A stretch of DNA of 64,000 bases from Hydractinia symbiolongicarpus (GCF_029227915.1 NC_079877.1:1364001-1428000), one strand, 5' to 3'. Positions 50,751-63,233 are shown, counted from the first letter of the stretch. Made by a program: numbers and translations. The notes: generated by a model not told the origin, from the sequence alone.

Positions 50751-53700
50751 CCCGTATAGTCAAAAGTATACAAAGAAAGTACCCAGGGAGTAAACTCATT
50801 TTCTGATCGATTTTTTAAATTATTTTTTCACCACTAAAACGCATGAGACATGTAGTTTTCAAAAAAATTTTTATTTTTGATGAGACGCTGAATAAAAAAA
50901 GTTTAATCGTCGGCAAACGAAAAACCTTGATTTCCCGTAAATCCTGGACTCCGCCCGTATAGTCAAAAGTATACAAAGAAAGTACCCAGGGAGTAAACTC
51001 ATTTCCCGAACGATTTTTAAAATTATTTTTTCACCACTAAAACGCATGAGACTTGTAGTTTTCAAAAATGTTTTCATTTTTGATGAGACGTTGAATAAAA
51101 GAAGTTTAATCGACGGCAAACGAAAACCAGCGATTTCTCCTAAATCCTGGCCACGACCCGTATAGTGAAAAGTATGCAAAGAATGTACCCAGGGAGTAAA
51201 CTTATTTCCCGTACGATTTTTTATATTATTTTTTCACCACTAAAACCCATGAGACTTGTAGTTTTCAAAAATGTTTTCATTTTTGATGAGACGCTGAATA
51301 AAAGAACTTTAATCGCCAGGAAATCAAAACGCGCGATTTCCCCTAAATCTCGGAATCGGCCCGTATAGTCAAAAGTATACAAAGAAAGTACCCAGGATGT
51401 AAACTCATTTCCCAAACGATTTTTTAAATTATTTTTTCACCACTAAAACGCATGAGACTTGTTGTTTTCAAAAATGTTTTTATTTTTGATGAAACGCTGA
51501 ATAAAAGAATTTTAATCGCCGACAAACTAAAACCCGCGATTTCCCGTAAATCCCGGACTCGGCCCGTAAAGTCAAAAGTATACAAAAAAAGTACCCAGGG
51601 AGTAAACTCATTTCCCGAACGATTTTTTAAATTATTTTTTACCACTAAAACGCATGAGACTTGTAGTTTTCAAAAATGTTTTCATTTTTGATGAGACGCT
51701 GAATAAAAGAAGTTTAATCGCCGGCAAACGAAAACCCGCGATTTCCCCTAAATCCTGGCCACGACCCGTATAGTCAAAAGTATACAAAGAAAGTACCCAG
51801 GGTGTAAACTCATTTCCTGATCGATTTTTTAAATTATTTTTTCACCACTAAAACGCATGAGACATGTAGTTTTCAAAAAAATTTTTATTTTTGATGAGAC
51901 GCTGAATAAAAAATTTAATCGTCGGCAAACGAAAAACCTTGATTTCCCGTAAATCCCGGACTCCGCCCGTATAGTCAAAAGTATACAAAGAATGTACCCA
52001 GGGAGTAAACGTATTTCCCAAACGATTTTTTAAATTATTTTTTCACCACTAAAACGCATGAGACATGTAGTTTTTAAAAATGTTTTCATTTTTGATGAGA
52101 CGCTGAATAAAAGAAGTTTAATCGCCGGCAAACGAAAACCCGCGAATTCCCGTAAATCCCGGACTCGGCCCGTATAGTCAAAAGTATACAAAGAAAGTAC
52201 CCAGGGAGTAAACTCATTTCCCGAACGATTTTTTAAATTATTTTTTACCACTAAAACGCATGAGACTTGTAGTTTTCAAAAATGTTTTCATTTTTGATGA
52301 GACGCTGAATAAAAGAAGTTTAATCGCCGGCAAACGAAAACCCGCGATTTCCCCTAAATCCTGGCCACGACCCGTATAGTCAAAAGTATACAAAGAAAGT
52401 ACCCAGGGTGTAAACTCATTTCCTGATCGATTTTTTAAATTATTTTTTCACCACTAAAACGCATGAGACATGTAGTTTTCAAAAAAATTTTTATTTTTGA
52501 TGAGACGCTGAATAAAAAAAGTTTAATCGTCGGCAAACGAAAAACCTTGATTTCCCGTAAATCCCGGACTCCGGCCGTATAGTCAAAAGTATACAAAGAA
52601 TGTACCCAGGGAGTAAACGTATTTCCCAAACGATTTTTTAAATTATTTTTTCACCACTAAAACGCATGAGACATGTAGTTTTTAAAAATGTTTTCATTTT
52701 TGATGAGACGCTGAATAAAAGAAGTTTAATCGCCGGCAAACGAAAACCCGCGAATTCCCGTAAATCCCGGACTCGGCCCGTATAGTCAAAAGTATACAAA
52801 GAAAGTACCCAGGAAGTAAACTCAGTTCCCGAACTATTTTTTAAATTATTTTTTCACCACTAAAACGCATGAGACTTGTTGTTTTCAAAAATGTTTACAT
52901 TTTTGATGAGACGCTGAATAAAAGAAGTTTAATCGCCGACAAACTAAAACCCGCGATTTCCCGTAAATCCCGGACTCGGCCCGTATAGTCAAAAGTATAC
53001 AAAGAAAGTACCCAGGGAGTAAACTCATTTCCTGAACGATTTTTAAAATTATAATTTCACCACTAAAACGCATGAGACTTGTAGTTTTCAAAAATGTTTT
53101 CATTTTTGATGAGACGCTGAATAAAAGAAGTTTAATCGCCGGCAAACCAAAACCCGCGATTTCCCGAAAATCCCTGACTCGGCCTGTATAGTCAGAAGTA
53201 TACAAAGAAAGTACCCAGGGAGTAAACTCATTTCCCGAACGATTTTTTAAACTACATTTTCACCACTAAAACCCATGAGACTTGTAGTTTTTAAAAATGT
53301 TTTCATTTTTGATGAGACGCTGAATAAAAGAAGTTTAATCGGCGGCAAACGAAAACCCGCGATTTCCCGTAAATCCCGGGCTTTGCTAGTATAGTCGAAT
53401 GTATATAAAGAAAGTACCCAGGGTGTAAACTGATTTCCCGAACGATTTTTCAAATTATTCTGGCACCACTAGAACGACGGAGATTTGTAGTATTCAAAAA
53501 TGTTTTCCTTTTTGATGAGACGCTGAATAAAACAAGTTTAATCGCCGGCAAACGAAAACCCGCGATTTCCCGTAAATCCCTGTCTTGGCCCGTATAGTCA
53601 AAAGTATACAAAGAAAGTACCCAGGGAGTAAACTCATTTCCCGAACGATTTTTTAAATTATTTTTTCAGCACTAAAACGCAGGAGACATGTAGTTTACAA

Positions 53701-53993
53701 AAATGATTTCAGTTTTGATGAGACGCTGAATAAAAGAAGTTTAATCGCCGGCAAACGAAAACCCGCGATTTCCAGTAAATCCCGGACTCGGCCCGTATAG
53801 TCAAAAGTATACAAAGAAAGTACACAGGGAGTAAACTCATTCCCGAACGATTTTTAAAATTATTTTTTCACCACTAAAACGCATGAGACTTGTAGTTTTC
53901 AAAAAGGTTTCCATTTTTGATGAGACGCTGAATAAAAGAAGTTTAATCGCCGGCAATCGAAAATCCGCGATTTCCCGTAAATCCCAGACTCGA

Positions 53994-54317
53994 CCCGTAT
54001 AGTCAAAAGTATACAAAGAAAGTACCCAGGGAGTAAACTCATTTCCCGAACGATTTTTTAAATTATTTTTTCACCACTAAAACGCATGAGACTTGTAGTT
54101 TTCAAAAATGTTTTCATTTTTGATGAGACGCTGAATAAAGAAAGTACCCAGAAAGTAAACTCATTTCCCGAACGATTTTTTAAATTATTTTTTACCACTA
54201 AAACGCATGAGACTTGTAGTTTTCAAAAATGTTTTCATTTTTGATGAGACGCTGAATAAAAGAAGTTTAATCGCCGGCAAACGAAAACCCGCGATTTCCC
54301 CTAAATCCTGGCCACGA
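53994..54317 (+). repeat. Fused monomer pair with the 82-bp deletion, copy 5
   Basis: Same joint at 54133, 3,567 bp from copy 4. It shares copy 4's left neighbour (ggcaatcgaaaatccg, cccagactcgacccg, and the gtacacaggg unit before that), so copies 4 and 5 descend from one re-joined block. Confidence 0.88.
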
Positions 54318-55128
54318 CCCGTATAGTCAAAAGTATACAAAGAAAGTACCCAGGGAGTAAACTCATTTCCTGATCGATTTTTTAAATTATTTTTTCACCA
54401 CTAAAACGCATGAGACATGTAGTTTTCAAAAAAATTTTTATTTTTGATGAGACGCAGAATAAAAAAAGTTTAATCGTCGGCAAACGAAAAACCTTGATTT
54501 CCCGTAAATCCTGGACTCCGCCCGTATAGTCAAAAGTATACAAAGAAAGTACCCAGGGAGTAAACTCATTTCCCGAACGATTTTTAAAATTATTTTTTCA
54601 CCACTAAAACGCATGAGACTTGTAGTTTTCAAAAATGTTTTCATTTTTGATGAGACGTTGAATAAAAGAAGTTTAATCGACGGCAAACGAAAACCAGCGA
54701 TTTCTCCTACATCCTGGCCACGACCCGTATAGTGAAAAGTATGCAAAGAATGTACCCAGGGAGTAAACTTATTTCCCGTACGATTTTTTATATTATTTTT
54801 TCACCACTAAAACCCATGAGACTTGTAGTTTTCAAAAATGTTTTCATTTTTGATGAGACGCTGAATAAAAGAAGTTTAATCGCCGACAAACTAAAACCCG
54901 CGATTTCCCGTAAATCCCGGACTCGGCCCGTATAGTCAAAAGTATACAAAGAAAGTACCCAGGGAGTAAACTCATTTCCCGAACGATTTTTTAAATTATT
55001 TTTTACCACTAAAACGCATGAGACTTGTAGTTTTCAAAAATGTTTTCATTTTTGATGAGACGCTGAATAAAAGAAGTTTAATCATCGGCAAACGAAAACC
55101 CGCGATTTCCCCTAAATCCTGGCCACGA

Positions 55129-56751
55129 CCCGTATAGTCAAAAGTATACAAAGAAAGTACCCAGGGAGTAAACTCATTTCCTGATCGATTTTTTAAATTA
55201 TTTTTTCACCACTAAAACGCATGAGACATGTAGTTTTCAAAAAAATTTTTATTTTTGATGAGACGCTGAATAAAAAAAGTTTAATCGTCGGCAAACGAAA
55301 AACCTTGATTTCCCGTAAATCCCGGACTCCGCCCGTATAGTCAAAAGTATACAAAGAATGTGCCCAGGGAGTAAACGTATTTCCCAAACGATTTTTTAAA
55401 TTATTTTTTCACCACTAAAACGCATGAGACATGTAGTTTTTAAAAATGTTTTCATTTTTGATGAGACGCTGAATAAAAGAAGTTTAATCGCCGGCAAACG
55501 AAAACCCGCGAATTCCCGTAAATCCCGGACTCGGCCCGTTTAGTCAAAAGTATACAAAGAAAGTACCCAGGAAGTAAACTCAGTTCCCGAACTATTTTTT
55601 AAATTATTTTTTCACCACTAAAACGCATGAGACTTGTTGTTTTCAAAAATGTTTTCATTTTTGATGAGACGCTGAATAAAAGAAGTTTAATCGCCGACAA
55701 ACTAAAACCCGCGATTTCCCGTAAATCCCGGACTCGGCCCGTATAGTCAAAAGTATACAAAGAAAGTACCCAGGGAGTAAACTCATTTCCTGAACGATTT
55801 TTAAAATTATAATTTCACCACTAAAACGCATGTGACTTGTAGTTTTCAAAAATGTTTTCATTTTTGATGAGACGCTGAATAAAAGAAGTTTAATCGCCGG
55901 CAAACCAAAACCTGCGATTTCCCGAAAATCCCTGACTCGGCCTGTATAGTCAGAAGTATACAAAGAAAGTACCCAGGGAGTAAACTCATTTCCCGAACGA
56001 TTTTTTAAACTACATTTTCACCACTAAAACCCATGAGACTTGTAGTTTTTAAAAATGTTTTCATTTTTGATGAGACGCTGAAGAAAAGAAGTTTAATCGG
56101 CGGCAAACGAAAACCCGCGATTTCCCGTAAATCCCGGGCTTTGCTAGTATAGTCGAATGTATATAAAGAAAGTACCCAGGGTGTAAACTGATTTCCCGAA
56201 CGATTTTTCAAATTATTCTTGCACCACTAGAACGACGGAGATTTGTAGTATTCAAAACTGTTTTCCTTTTTGATGAGACGCTGAATAAAACAAGTTTAAT
56301 CGCCGGCAAACGAAAACCCGCGATTTCCCGTAAATCCCTGTCTTGGCCCGTATAGTCAAAAGTATACAAAGAAAGTACCCAGGGAGTAAACTCATTTCCC
56401 GAACGATTTTTTAAATTATTTTTTCAGCACTAAAACCCAGGAGACTTGTAGTTTTCAAAAATGTTTTCATTTTTGATGAGACGCTGAATAAAAGAAGTTT
56501 AATCGCCGACAAACTAAAACCCGCGATTTCCCGTAAATCCCGGACTCGGCCCGTATAGTCAAAAGTATATAAAGAAAGTACCCAGGGAGTAAACTCATTT
56601 CCCGAACGATTTTTTAAATTATTTTTTACCACTAAAACGCATGAGACTTGTAGTTTTCAAAAATGTTTTCATTTTTGATGAGACGCTGAATAAAAGAAGT
56701 TTAATCGCCGGCAAACGAAAACCCGCGATTTCCCCTAAATCCTGGCCACGA
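55129..56751 (+). repeat. 8-mer HOR unit, copy 1 (1,623 bp)
   Basis: Monomers start at 55129, 55332, 55535, 55738, 55941, 56144, 56347 and 56550; the last is 202 bp. Diagnostic states in order: m1 tgatcgatt with actccgcccg; m2 gtttttaaaaatg with cgcgaattcccg; m3 cagttcccgaactatt with cttgttg; m4 ttataatttcac with cccgaaaatccctg; m5 aactacattttc, aaaacccatg, ggcggc and cccgggctttg; m6 ctagtatagtcgaatgtatataaag, ttcttgcaccactagaacgacgg and cctgtcttgg; m7 cagcactaaaacccagg with gccgacaaac; m8 ttttttaccac with cccctaaatcctggccacg. The order repeats in copy 2. Confidence 0.9.
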
Positions 56752-58374
56752 CCCGTATAGTCAAAAGTATACAAAGAAAGTACCCAGGGAGTAAACTCAT
56801 TTCCTGATCGATTTTTTAAATTATTTTTTCACCACTAAAACGCATGAGACATGTAGTTTTCAAAAAAATTTTTACTTTTGATGAGACGCTGAATAAAGAA
56901 AGTTTAATCGTCGGCAAACGAAAAACCTTGATTTCCCGTAAATCCCGGACTCCGCCCGTATAGTCAAAAGTATACAAAGAATGTACCCAGGGAGTAAACT
57001 TATTTCCCAAACGATTTTTTAAATTATTTTTTCACCACTAAAACGCATGACACATGTAGTTTTTAAAAATGTTTTCATTTTTGATGAGACGCTGAATAAA
57101 AGAAGTTTAATCGCCGGCAAACGAAAACCCGCGAATTCCCGTAAATCCCGGACTCGGCCCGTATAGTCAAAAGTATACAAAGAAAGTACCCAAGAAGTAA
57201 ACTCAGTTCCCGAACTATTTTTTAAATTATTTTTTCACCACTAAAACGCATGAGACTTGTTGTTTTCAAAAATGTTTTCATTTTTGATGAGACGCTGAAT
57301 AAAAGAAGTTTAATCGCCGACAAACTAAAACCCGCGATTTCCCGTAAATCCCGGACTCGGCCCGTATAGTCAAAAGTATACAAAGAAAGTACCCAGGGAG
57401 TGAACTCATTCCTGAACGATTTTTAAAAATTATAATTTCACCACTAAAACGCATGAGACTTGTAGTTTTCAAAAATGTTTTCATTTTTGATGAGACGCTG
57501 AATAAATGAAGTTTAATCGCCGGCAAACCAAAACCCGCGATTTCCCGAAAATCCCTGACTCGGCCTGTATAGTCAGAAGTATACAAAGAAAGTACCCAGG
57601 GAGTAAACTCATTTCCCGAACGATTTTTTAAACTACTTTTTCACCACTAAAACCCATGAGACTTGTAGTTTTTAAAAATGTTTTCATTTTTGATGAGACG
57701 CTGAATAAAAGAAGTTTAATCGGCGGCAAACGAAAACCCGCGATTTCCCGTAAATCCCGGGCTTTGCTAGTATAGTCGAATGTATATAAAGAAAGTACCC
57801 AGGGTGTAAACTGATTTCCCGAACGATTTTTCAAATTATTCTTGCACCACTAGAACGACGGAGATTTGTAGTATTCAAAAATGTTTTCCTTTTTGATGAG
57901 ACGCTGAATAAAACAAGTTTAATCGCCGGCAAACGAAAACCCGCGATTTCCCGTAAATCCCTGTCTTGGCCCGTATAGTCAAAAGTATACAAAGAAAGTA
58001 CCCAGGGAGTAAACTCATTTCCCGAACGATTTTTTAAATTATTTTTTCAGCACTAAAACGCAGGAGACATGTAGTTTTTAAAAATGTTTTCATTTTTGAT
58101 GAGACGCTGAATAAAAGAAGTTTAATCGCCGACAAACTAAAACCCGCGATTTCCCGTAAATCCCGGACTCGGCCCGTATAGTCAAAAGTATACAAAGAAA
58201 GTACCCAGGGAGTAAACTCATTTCCCGAACGATTTTTTAAATTATTTTTTACCACCAAAACGCATGAGACTTGTAGTTTTCAAAAATGTTTTCATTTTTG
58301 ATGAGACGCTGATTAAAAGAAAATTAATCGCCGGCAAACGAAAACCCGCGATTTCCCCTAAATCCTGGCCACGA
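56752..58374 (+). repeat. 8-mer HOR unit, copy 2 (1,623 bp)
   Basis: The same eight monomers in the same order, exactly 1,623 bp after copy 1. Differences are minor: ttttactttt in m1, cccaagaag before m3, an actcattcctg with 1-bp changes in m4, and cagcac...aggagacatgtagttttta in m7. Confidence 0.9.
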
Positions 58375-59210
58375 CCCGTATAGTCAAAAGTATACAAAGA
58401 AAGTACCCAGGGAGTAAACTCATTTCCTGATCGATTTTTTAAATTATTTTTTCACCACTAACACGCATGAGACATGTAGTTTTCATAAAAATTTTTACTT
58501 TTGATGAGACGCTGAATAAAAAAAGTTTAATCGTCGGCAAACGAAAAACCTTGATTTCCCGTAAATCCCGGACTCCGCCCGTATAGTCAAAAGTATACAA
58601 AGAATGTACCCAGGGAGTAAACTTATTTCCCAAACGATTTTTTAAATTATTTTTTCACCACTAAAACGCATGAGACATGTAGTTTTTAAAAATGTTTTCA
58701 TTTTTGATGAGACGCTGAATAAAAGAAGTTTAATCGCCGGCAAACGAAAACCCGCGAATTCCCGTAAATCCCGGACTCGGCCCGTATAGTCAAAAGTATA
58801 CAAAGAAAGTACCCAAGAAGTAAACTCAGCTCCCGAACTATTTTTTAAATTATTTTTTCACCACTAAAACGCATGAGACTTGTTGTTTTCAAAAATGTTT
58901 TCATTTTTGATGAGACGCTGAATAAAGGAAGTTTAATCGCCGACAAACTAAAACCCGCGATTTCCCGTAAATCCCGGACTCGGCCCGTATAGTCAAAAGT
59001 ATACAAAGAAAGTACCCAGGGAGTAAACTCATTTCCTGAACGATTTTTAAAATTATAATTTCACCACTAAAACGCATGAGACTTGTAGTTTTCAAAAATG
59101 TTTTCATTTTTGATGAGACGCTGAATAAAAGAAGTTTAATCGCCGGCAAACCAAAACCCGCGATTTCCCGAAAATCCCTGACTCGGCCTGTATAGTCAGA
59201 AGTATACAAA
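58375..59210 (+). repeat. 8-mer HOR unit, copy 3 (m1 to m4, then a skip)
   Basis: m1 to m4 follow copy 2 at the 1,623-bp spacing (58439 against 56816; 58901 against 57278). After the cctgtatagtcagaag start of m5, near 59190-59240, the sequence switches to the m7-type cagcac/caggagac monomer. The bulk of m5 and m6 is missing, which is consistent with an unequal exchange within the repeat. Confidence 0.85.
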
Positions 59211-61071
59211 GAAAGTAACCAGGGAGTAAACTGATTTCCCGAACGATTTTTTAAATTATTTTTTCAGCACTAAAACGCAGGAGACATGTAGTTTACAAAA
59301 ATGTTTTCAGTTTTGATGAGACGCTGAATAAAAGAAGTTTAATCGCCGGCAAACGAAAACCCGCGATTTCCAGTAAATCCCGGACTCGGCCCGTATAGTC
59401 AAAAGTATACAAAGAAAGTACCCAGAGAGTAAACTCATTTCCCGAACGATTTTTTAAATTATTTTTTCACCACTAAAACGCATGAGACTTGTAGTTTTCA
59501 AAAATGTTTTCATTTTTGATGAGACGCTGAATAAAAGAAGTTTAATCGCCGGCAAACCAAAACCCGCGATTTCCTCTAAATCCCGGACTCGGCCCGTATA
59601 GTCAAAAGTATACAAAGAAAGTACCCAAGAAGTAAACTCAGTTCCCGAACTATTTTTTAAATTATTTTTTCACCACTAAAACGCATGAGACTTGTTGTTT
59701 TCAAAAATGTTTTCATTTTTGATGAGACGCTGAATAAAAGAAGTTTAATCGCCGACAAACTAAAACCCGCGATTTCCCGTAAATCCCGGACTCGGCCCGT
59801 ATAGTCAAAAGTATACAAAGAAAGTACCCAGGGAGTAAACTCATTTCCTGAACGATTTTTAAAATTATAATTTCACCACTAAAACGCATGAGACTTGTAG
59901 TTTTCAAAAATGTTTTCATTTTTGATGAGACGCTGAATAAAAGAAGTTTAATCGCCGGCAAACCAAAACCCGCGATTTCCCGAAAATACCTGACTCGGCC
60001 TGTATAGTCAGAAGTATACAAAGAAAGTACCCAGGGAGTAAACTCATTTCCCGAACGATTTTTTAAACTACTTTTTCACCACTAAAACCCATGAGACTTG
60101 TAGTTTTTAAAAATGTTTTCATTTTTGATGAGACGCTGAATAAAAGAAGTTTAATCGGCGGCAAACGAAAACCCGCGATTTCCCGTAAATCCCGGGCTTT
60201 GCTAATATAGTCGAATGTATATAAAGAAAGTACCCAGGGTGTAAACTGATTTCCCGAACGATTTTTCAAATTATTCTTGCACCACTAGAACGACGGAGAT
60301 TTAGAGTATTCAAAAATGTTTTCCTTTTTGATGCGACGCTGAATAAAACAAGTTTAATCGCCGGCAAACGAAAACCCGCGATTTCCCGTAAATCCCTGTC
60401 TTGGCCCGTATAGTCAAAAGTATACAAAGAAAGTACCCAGGGAGTAAACTCATTTCCCGAACGATTTTTTAAATTATTTTTTCAGCACTAAAACGCAGGA
60501 GACATGTAGTTTACAAAAATGTTTTCAGTTTTGATGAGACGCTGAATAAAAGAAGTTTAATCGCCGGCAAACGAAAACCCGCGATTTCCAGTAAATCCCG
60601 GACTCGGCCCGTATAGTCAAAAGTATACAAAGAAAGTACCCAGAGAGTAAACTCATTTCCCGAACGATTTTTTAAATTATTTTTTCACCACTAAAACGCA
60701 TGAGACTTGTAGTTTTCAAAAATGTTTTCATTTTTGATGAGACGCTGAATAAAAGAAGTTTAATCGCCGGCATACGAAAACCCGTGATTTCCCCAAAACC
60801 GTGGCCACGACCCGTATAGTCAAAAGTATACAAAGAAAGTACCCAGGGAGTAAACTCATTTCCCCAACGATTTTTTAAACTACTTTTTCACCACTAAAAC
60901 CCATGAGACTTGTAGTTTTTAAAAATGTTTTCATTTTTGATGAGACGCTGAATAAAAGAAGTTTAATCGCCGGCAAACCAAAACCCGCGATTTCCTCTAA
61001 ATCCCGGACTCGGCCCGTATAGTCAAAAGTATACAAAGAAAGTACACAGGCAGTAAATTCATTTCTCGAAC
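59211..61071 (+). repeat. Rearranged 8-mer material up to the inversion
   Basis: After the skip in copy 3 the order is m7-type (59270), m8-like, m3 (59640), m4 (59840), m5 (60060), m6 (60270), m7 (60480) and m8-like (60680). It then enters a unit with rare states ggcatacg, cccgtgattt, ccccaaaaccgtggccac and tttccccaacg (60763-60870), and a last forward unit with gtacacaggcag that stops at cgaac (61071), phase 58. Confidence 0.8.
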
Positions 61072-61077
61072 ACATTT
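61066..61077. other. Left inversion junction
   Basis: Forward sequence ends in ctcgaac at 61071 (phase 58). Reverse-strand sequence starts with acatttttgaaaac, the complement of phase 118 downward. I see no extra bases and at most 1-2 bp of shared sequence. The inverted arm reaches phase 58 again at 61132, so the two arms can face each other across a spacer of about 60 bp. Confidence 0.9.
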
Positions 61078-63233
61078 TTGAAAACTACAAGTCTCATGCG
61101 TTTTAGTGGTGAAAAAATAATTTAAAAAGTCGTTCTGGAAATGAGTTTACTACCTTAGTACTTTCTTTGTATACTTTTGACTATACGGGCCGAGTCAGGG
61201 ATTTACGGGAAATCGCGGGTTTTCGTTTGCCGGCGATTAAACTTCTTTTATTCAGCGTCTCATCAAAAATGAAAACATTTTTAAAAACTACAAATCTCCG
61301 TCGTTCTAGTAGTGCAAGAATAATTTGAAAAATCGTTCGGGAAATCAGTTTACACCCTGGGTACTTTCTTTATATACATTCGACTATACTAGCAAAGCCC
61401 GGGATTTACGGGAAATCGCGGGTTTTCGTTTGCCGCCGATTAAACTTCTTTTATTCAGCGTCTCATCAAAAATGAAAACATTTTTAAAAACTACAAGTCT
61501 CATGTGTTTTATTGGTGAAAAATTAATTTAAAAAATCGTTCGGGAATTTAGTTTACTCCCTGGGTACTTTCTTTGTATACTTTTGACCATACGGGTCGTG
61601 TCCGGGATTTAGGGGAAATCGCGGGTTTTCGTTTGCCGGCGATTAAATTTCCTTTTATTCAGTGTCTCATCAAAAATGAAAACATTTTTGAAAACTACAA
61701 GTCTCATGGTTTTAGTGGTGAAAAAGTAGTTTAAAAGATCGTTGGGGAAATGAGTTTACTCCCTGGGTACTTTCTTTGTATACTTTTGACTATACGGGTC
61801 GTGGCCAGGGTTTTGGGGAAATCACGGGTTTTCGTATGCCGGCGATTAAACTTCTTTTATTCAGCGTCTCATCAAAAATGAAAACATTTTTAAAAACTAC
61901 AAGTCTCATGTGTTTTATTGGTGAAAAAATAATTTAAAAACTCGTTCGGGAAATGAGTTTACTCCCTGGGTACTTTCTTTGTATACTTTTGACCATACGG
62001 GCCGAGTCCGGGATTTACTGGAAATCGCGGGTTTTCGTTTGCCGGCGATTAAACTTCTTTTATTCAGCGTCTTATCAAAAATGAAAACATTTTCAAAAAC
62101 TACAAGTCTCATGCGTTTTATTGGTGAAAAACTAATTTAAAAAATCGTTCGGGAAATTAGTTTACTCCCTGGGTACTTTCTTTGTATACTTTTGACCATA
62201 CGGGTCGTGTCCGGGATTTAGGGGAAATCGCGGGTTTTCGTTTGCCGGCGATTAAAGTCCTTTTATTCAGCGTCTCATCAAAAATGAAAACATTTTTGAA
62301 AACTACAAGTCTCATGGGTTTTAGTGGTGAAAAAGTAGTTTAAAAAATCGTTCGGGAAATGAGTTTACTCCCTGGTTACTTTCTTTGTATACTTTTGACT
62401 ATACGGGTCGTGGCCAGGATTTTCGTGAAATTGTGGGTGTTCGTTTGCCGGCGATTAAACTTCTTTTATTCAGCGTCTCATCAAAAATGATAACATTTTT
62501 GAAAACTACAAGTCTCATGCGTTTTAGTGGTGAAAAAATAATTTAAAAAGTCGTTCCGGAAATGAGTTTACTACCTGGGTACTTTCTTTGTGTACTTTTG
62601 ACTGTACGGGCTGAGTCAGGGATTTAGGGGAAATCGCGGGTTTTCGTTTGCCGGCGATTAAACATCTTTTATTCAGCGTCTCATCAAAAATGAAAATATT
62701 TTTGAAAACTAAAAGTCTCATGCGTTTTACTGGTGAAAAAATAATTTAAAAAATTGTTCGGGAAACGAGTATACTCCCTGGGTACTTTCTTTGTATACTT
62801 CTGACTATACGGGCCGAGTCAGGGATTTACCGGAAATTGCGGGTTTTCGTTTGCCGGCGATTAAACTTGTTTTATTCAGCGTCTCATCAAAAATGAAAAC
62901 ATTTTTAAAAACTACAAGTCTCATGCGTTTTATTGGTGAAAAACTAATTTAAAAAATCGTTCGGGAAATTAGTTTACTCCCTGGGTACTTTCTTTGTATA
63001 CTTTTGACCATACGGGTCGTGTCCGGGATTTAGGGGAAATCGCGGGTTTTCGTTTGCCGGCGATTAAAGTCCTTTTATTCAGCGTCTCATCAAAAATGAA
63101 ATCATTTTTGAAAACTACAAGTCTCATGGGTTTTAGTGGTGAAAAAGTAGTTTAAAAGATCGTTGGGGAAATGAGTTTACTCCCTGGGTACTTTCTTTGT
63201 ATACTTTTGACTATACGGGTCGTGGCCAGGGTT
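61072..63233 (-). repeat. Inverted satellite block (about 10.7 monomers)
   Basis: From 61072 the sequence is the reverse complement of the same satellite, as shown by ctacaagtctcatgcg, ttttgactatacggg and gccggcgattaaac. Orientation returns to forward after 63233. Read in forward sense, the block runs from phase 190 to phase 118 and has about ten full units. It contains 8-mer types (cgaatgtatataaag with tagtagtgcaag in reverse near 61310-61390). It also has its own variants: gtatggtc with cccggacacgacccg in forward sense, near 61590, 62205 and 63010. The last two belong to a repeat 812 bp apart (62121 and 62933). The monomer at 61741 recurs at 63162 (1,421 bp, 7 units). The block therefore has its own HOR history. 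Confidence 0.95.

Larger units (their letters stand above)
40226..55128 (+). repeat. Mosaic domain mixing the 933-bp type with parts of the right-hand 8-mer
   Basis: About 73 monomers. Blocks recognisable from the 8-mer on the right (see 55129-59210) recur here at irregular spacing: the gatcgatt/actccgcccg unit at 41646, 45418, 46839, 48665 and 52435 gives spacings of 3,772, 1,421 (7 units), 1,826 (9 units) and 3,770 bp. The gtacgatttttta-tatt unit recurs near 40226, 43269, 44810, 51221 and 54788. A cgaatgtatataaag pair of monomers is duplicated 406 bp apart at 49477-50089. Three of the five 82-bp-deleted pairs sit in this domain. HOR order is thus present but repeatedly broken by exchange. 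There is no gene or foreign DNA. Confidence 0.8.

Noticed and set aside
61072-63233. Transposon or foreign insertion at the strand switch
   Set aside because: The whole segment aligns to the reverse complement of the same satellite, with no terminal repeats, target duplication or coding sequence of a mobile element.
61072-63233. Simple in-place inversion
   Set aside because: Restoring the segment to forward orientation would give register breaks at both ends (58 to 190 and 118 to 82), while removing it leaves the flanks nearly in register. Insertion of an inverted copy is the simpler reading, although later changes at the joints cannot be excluded.
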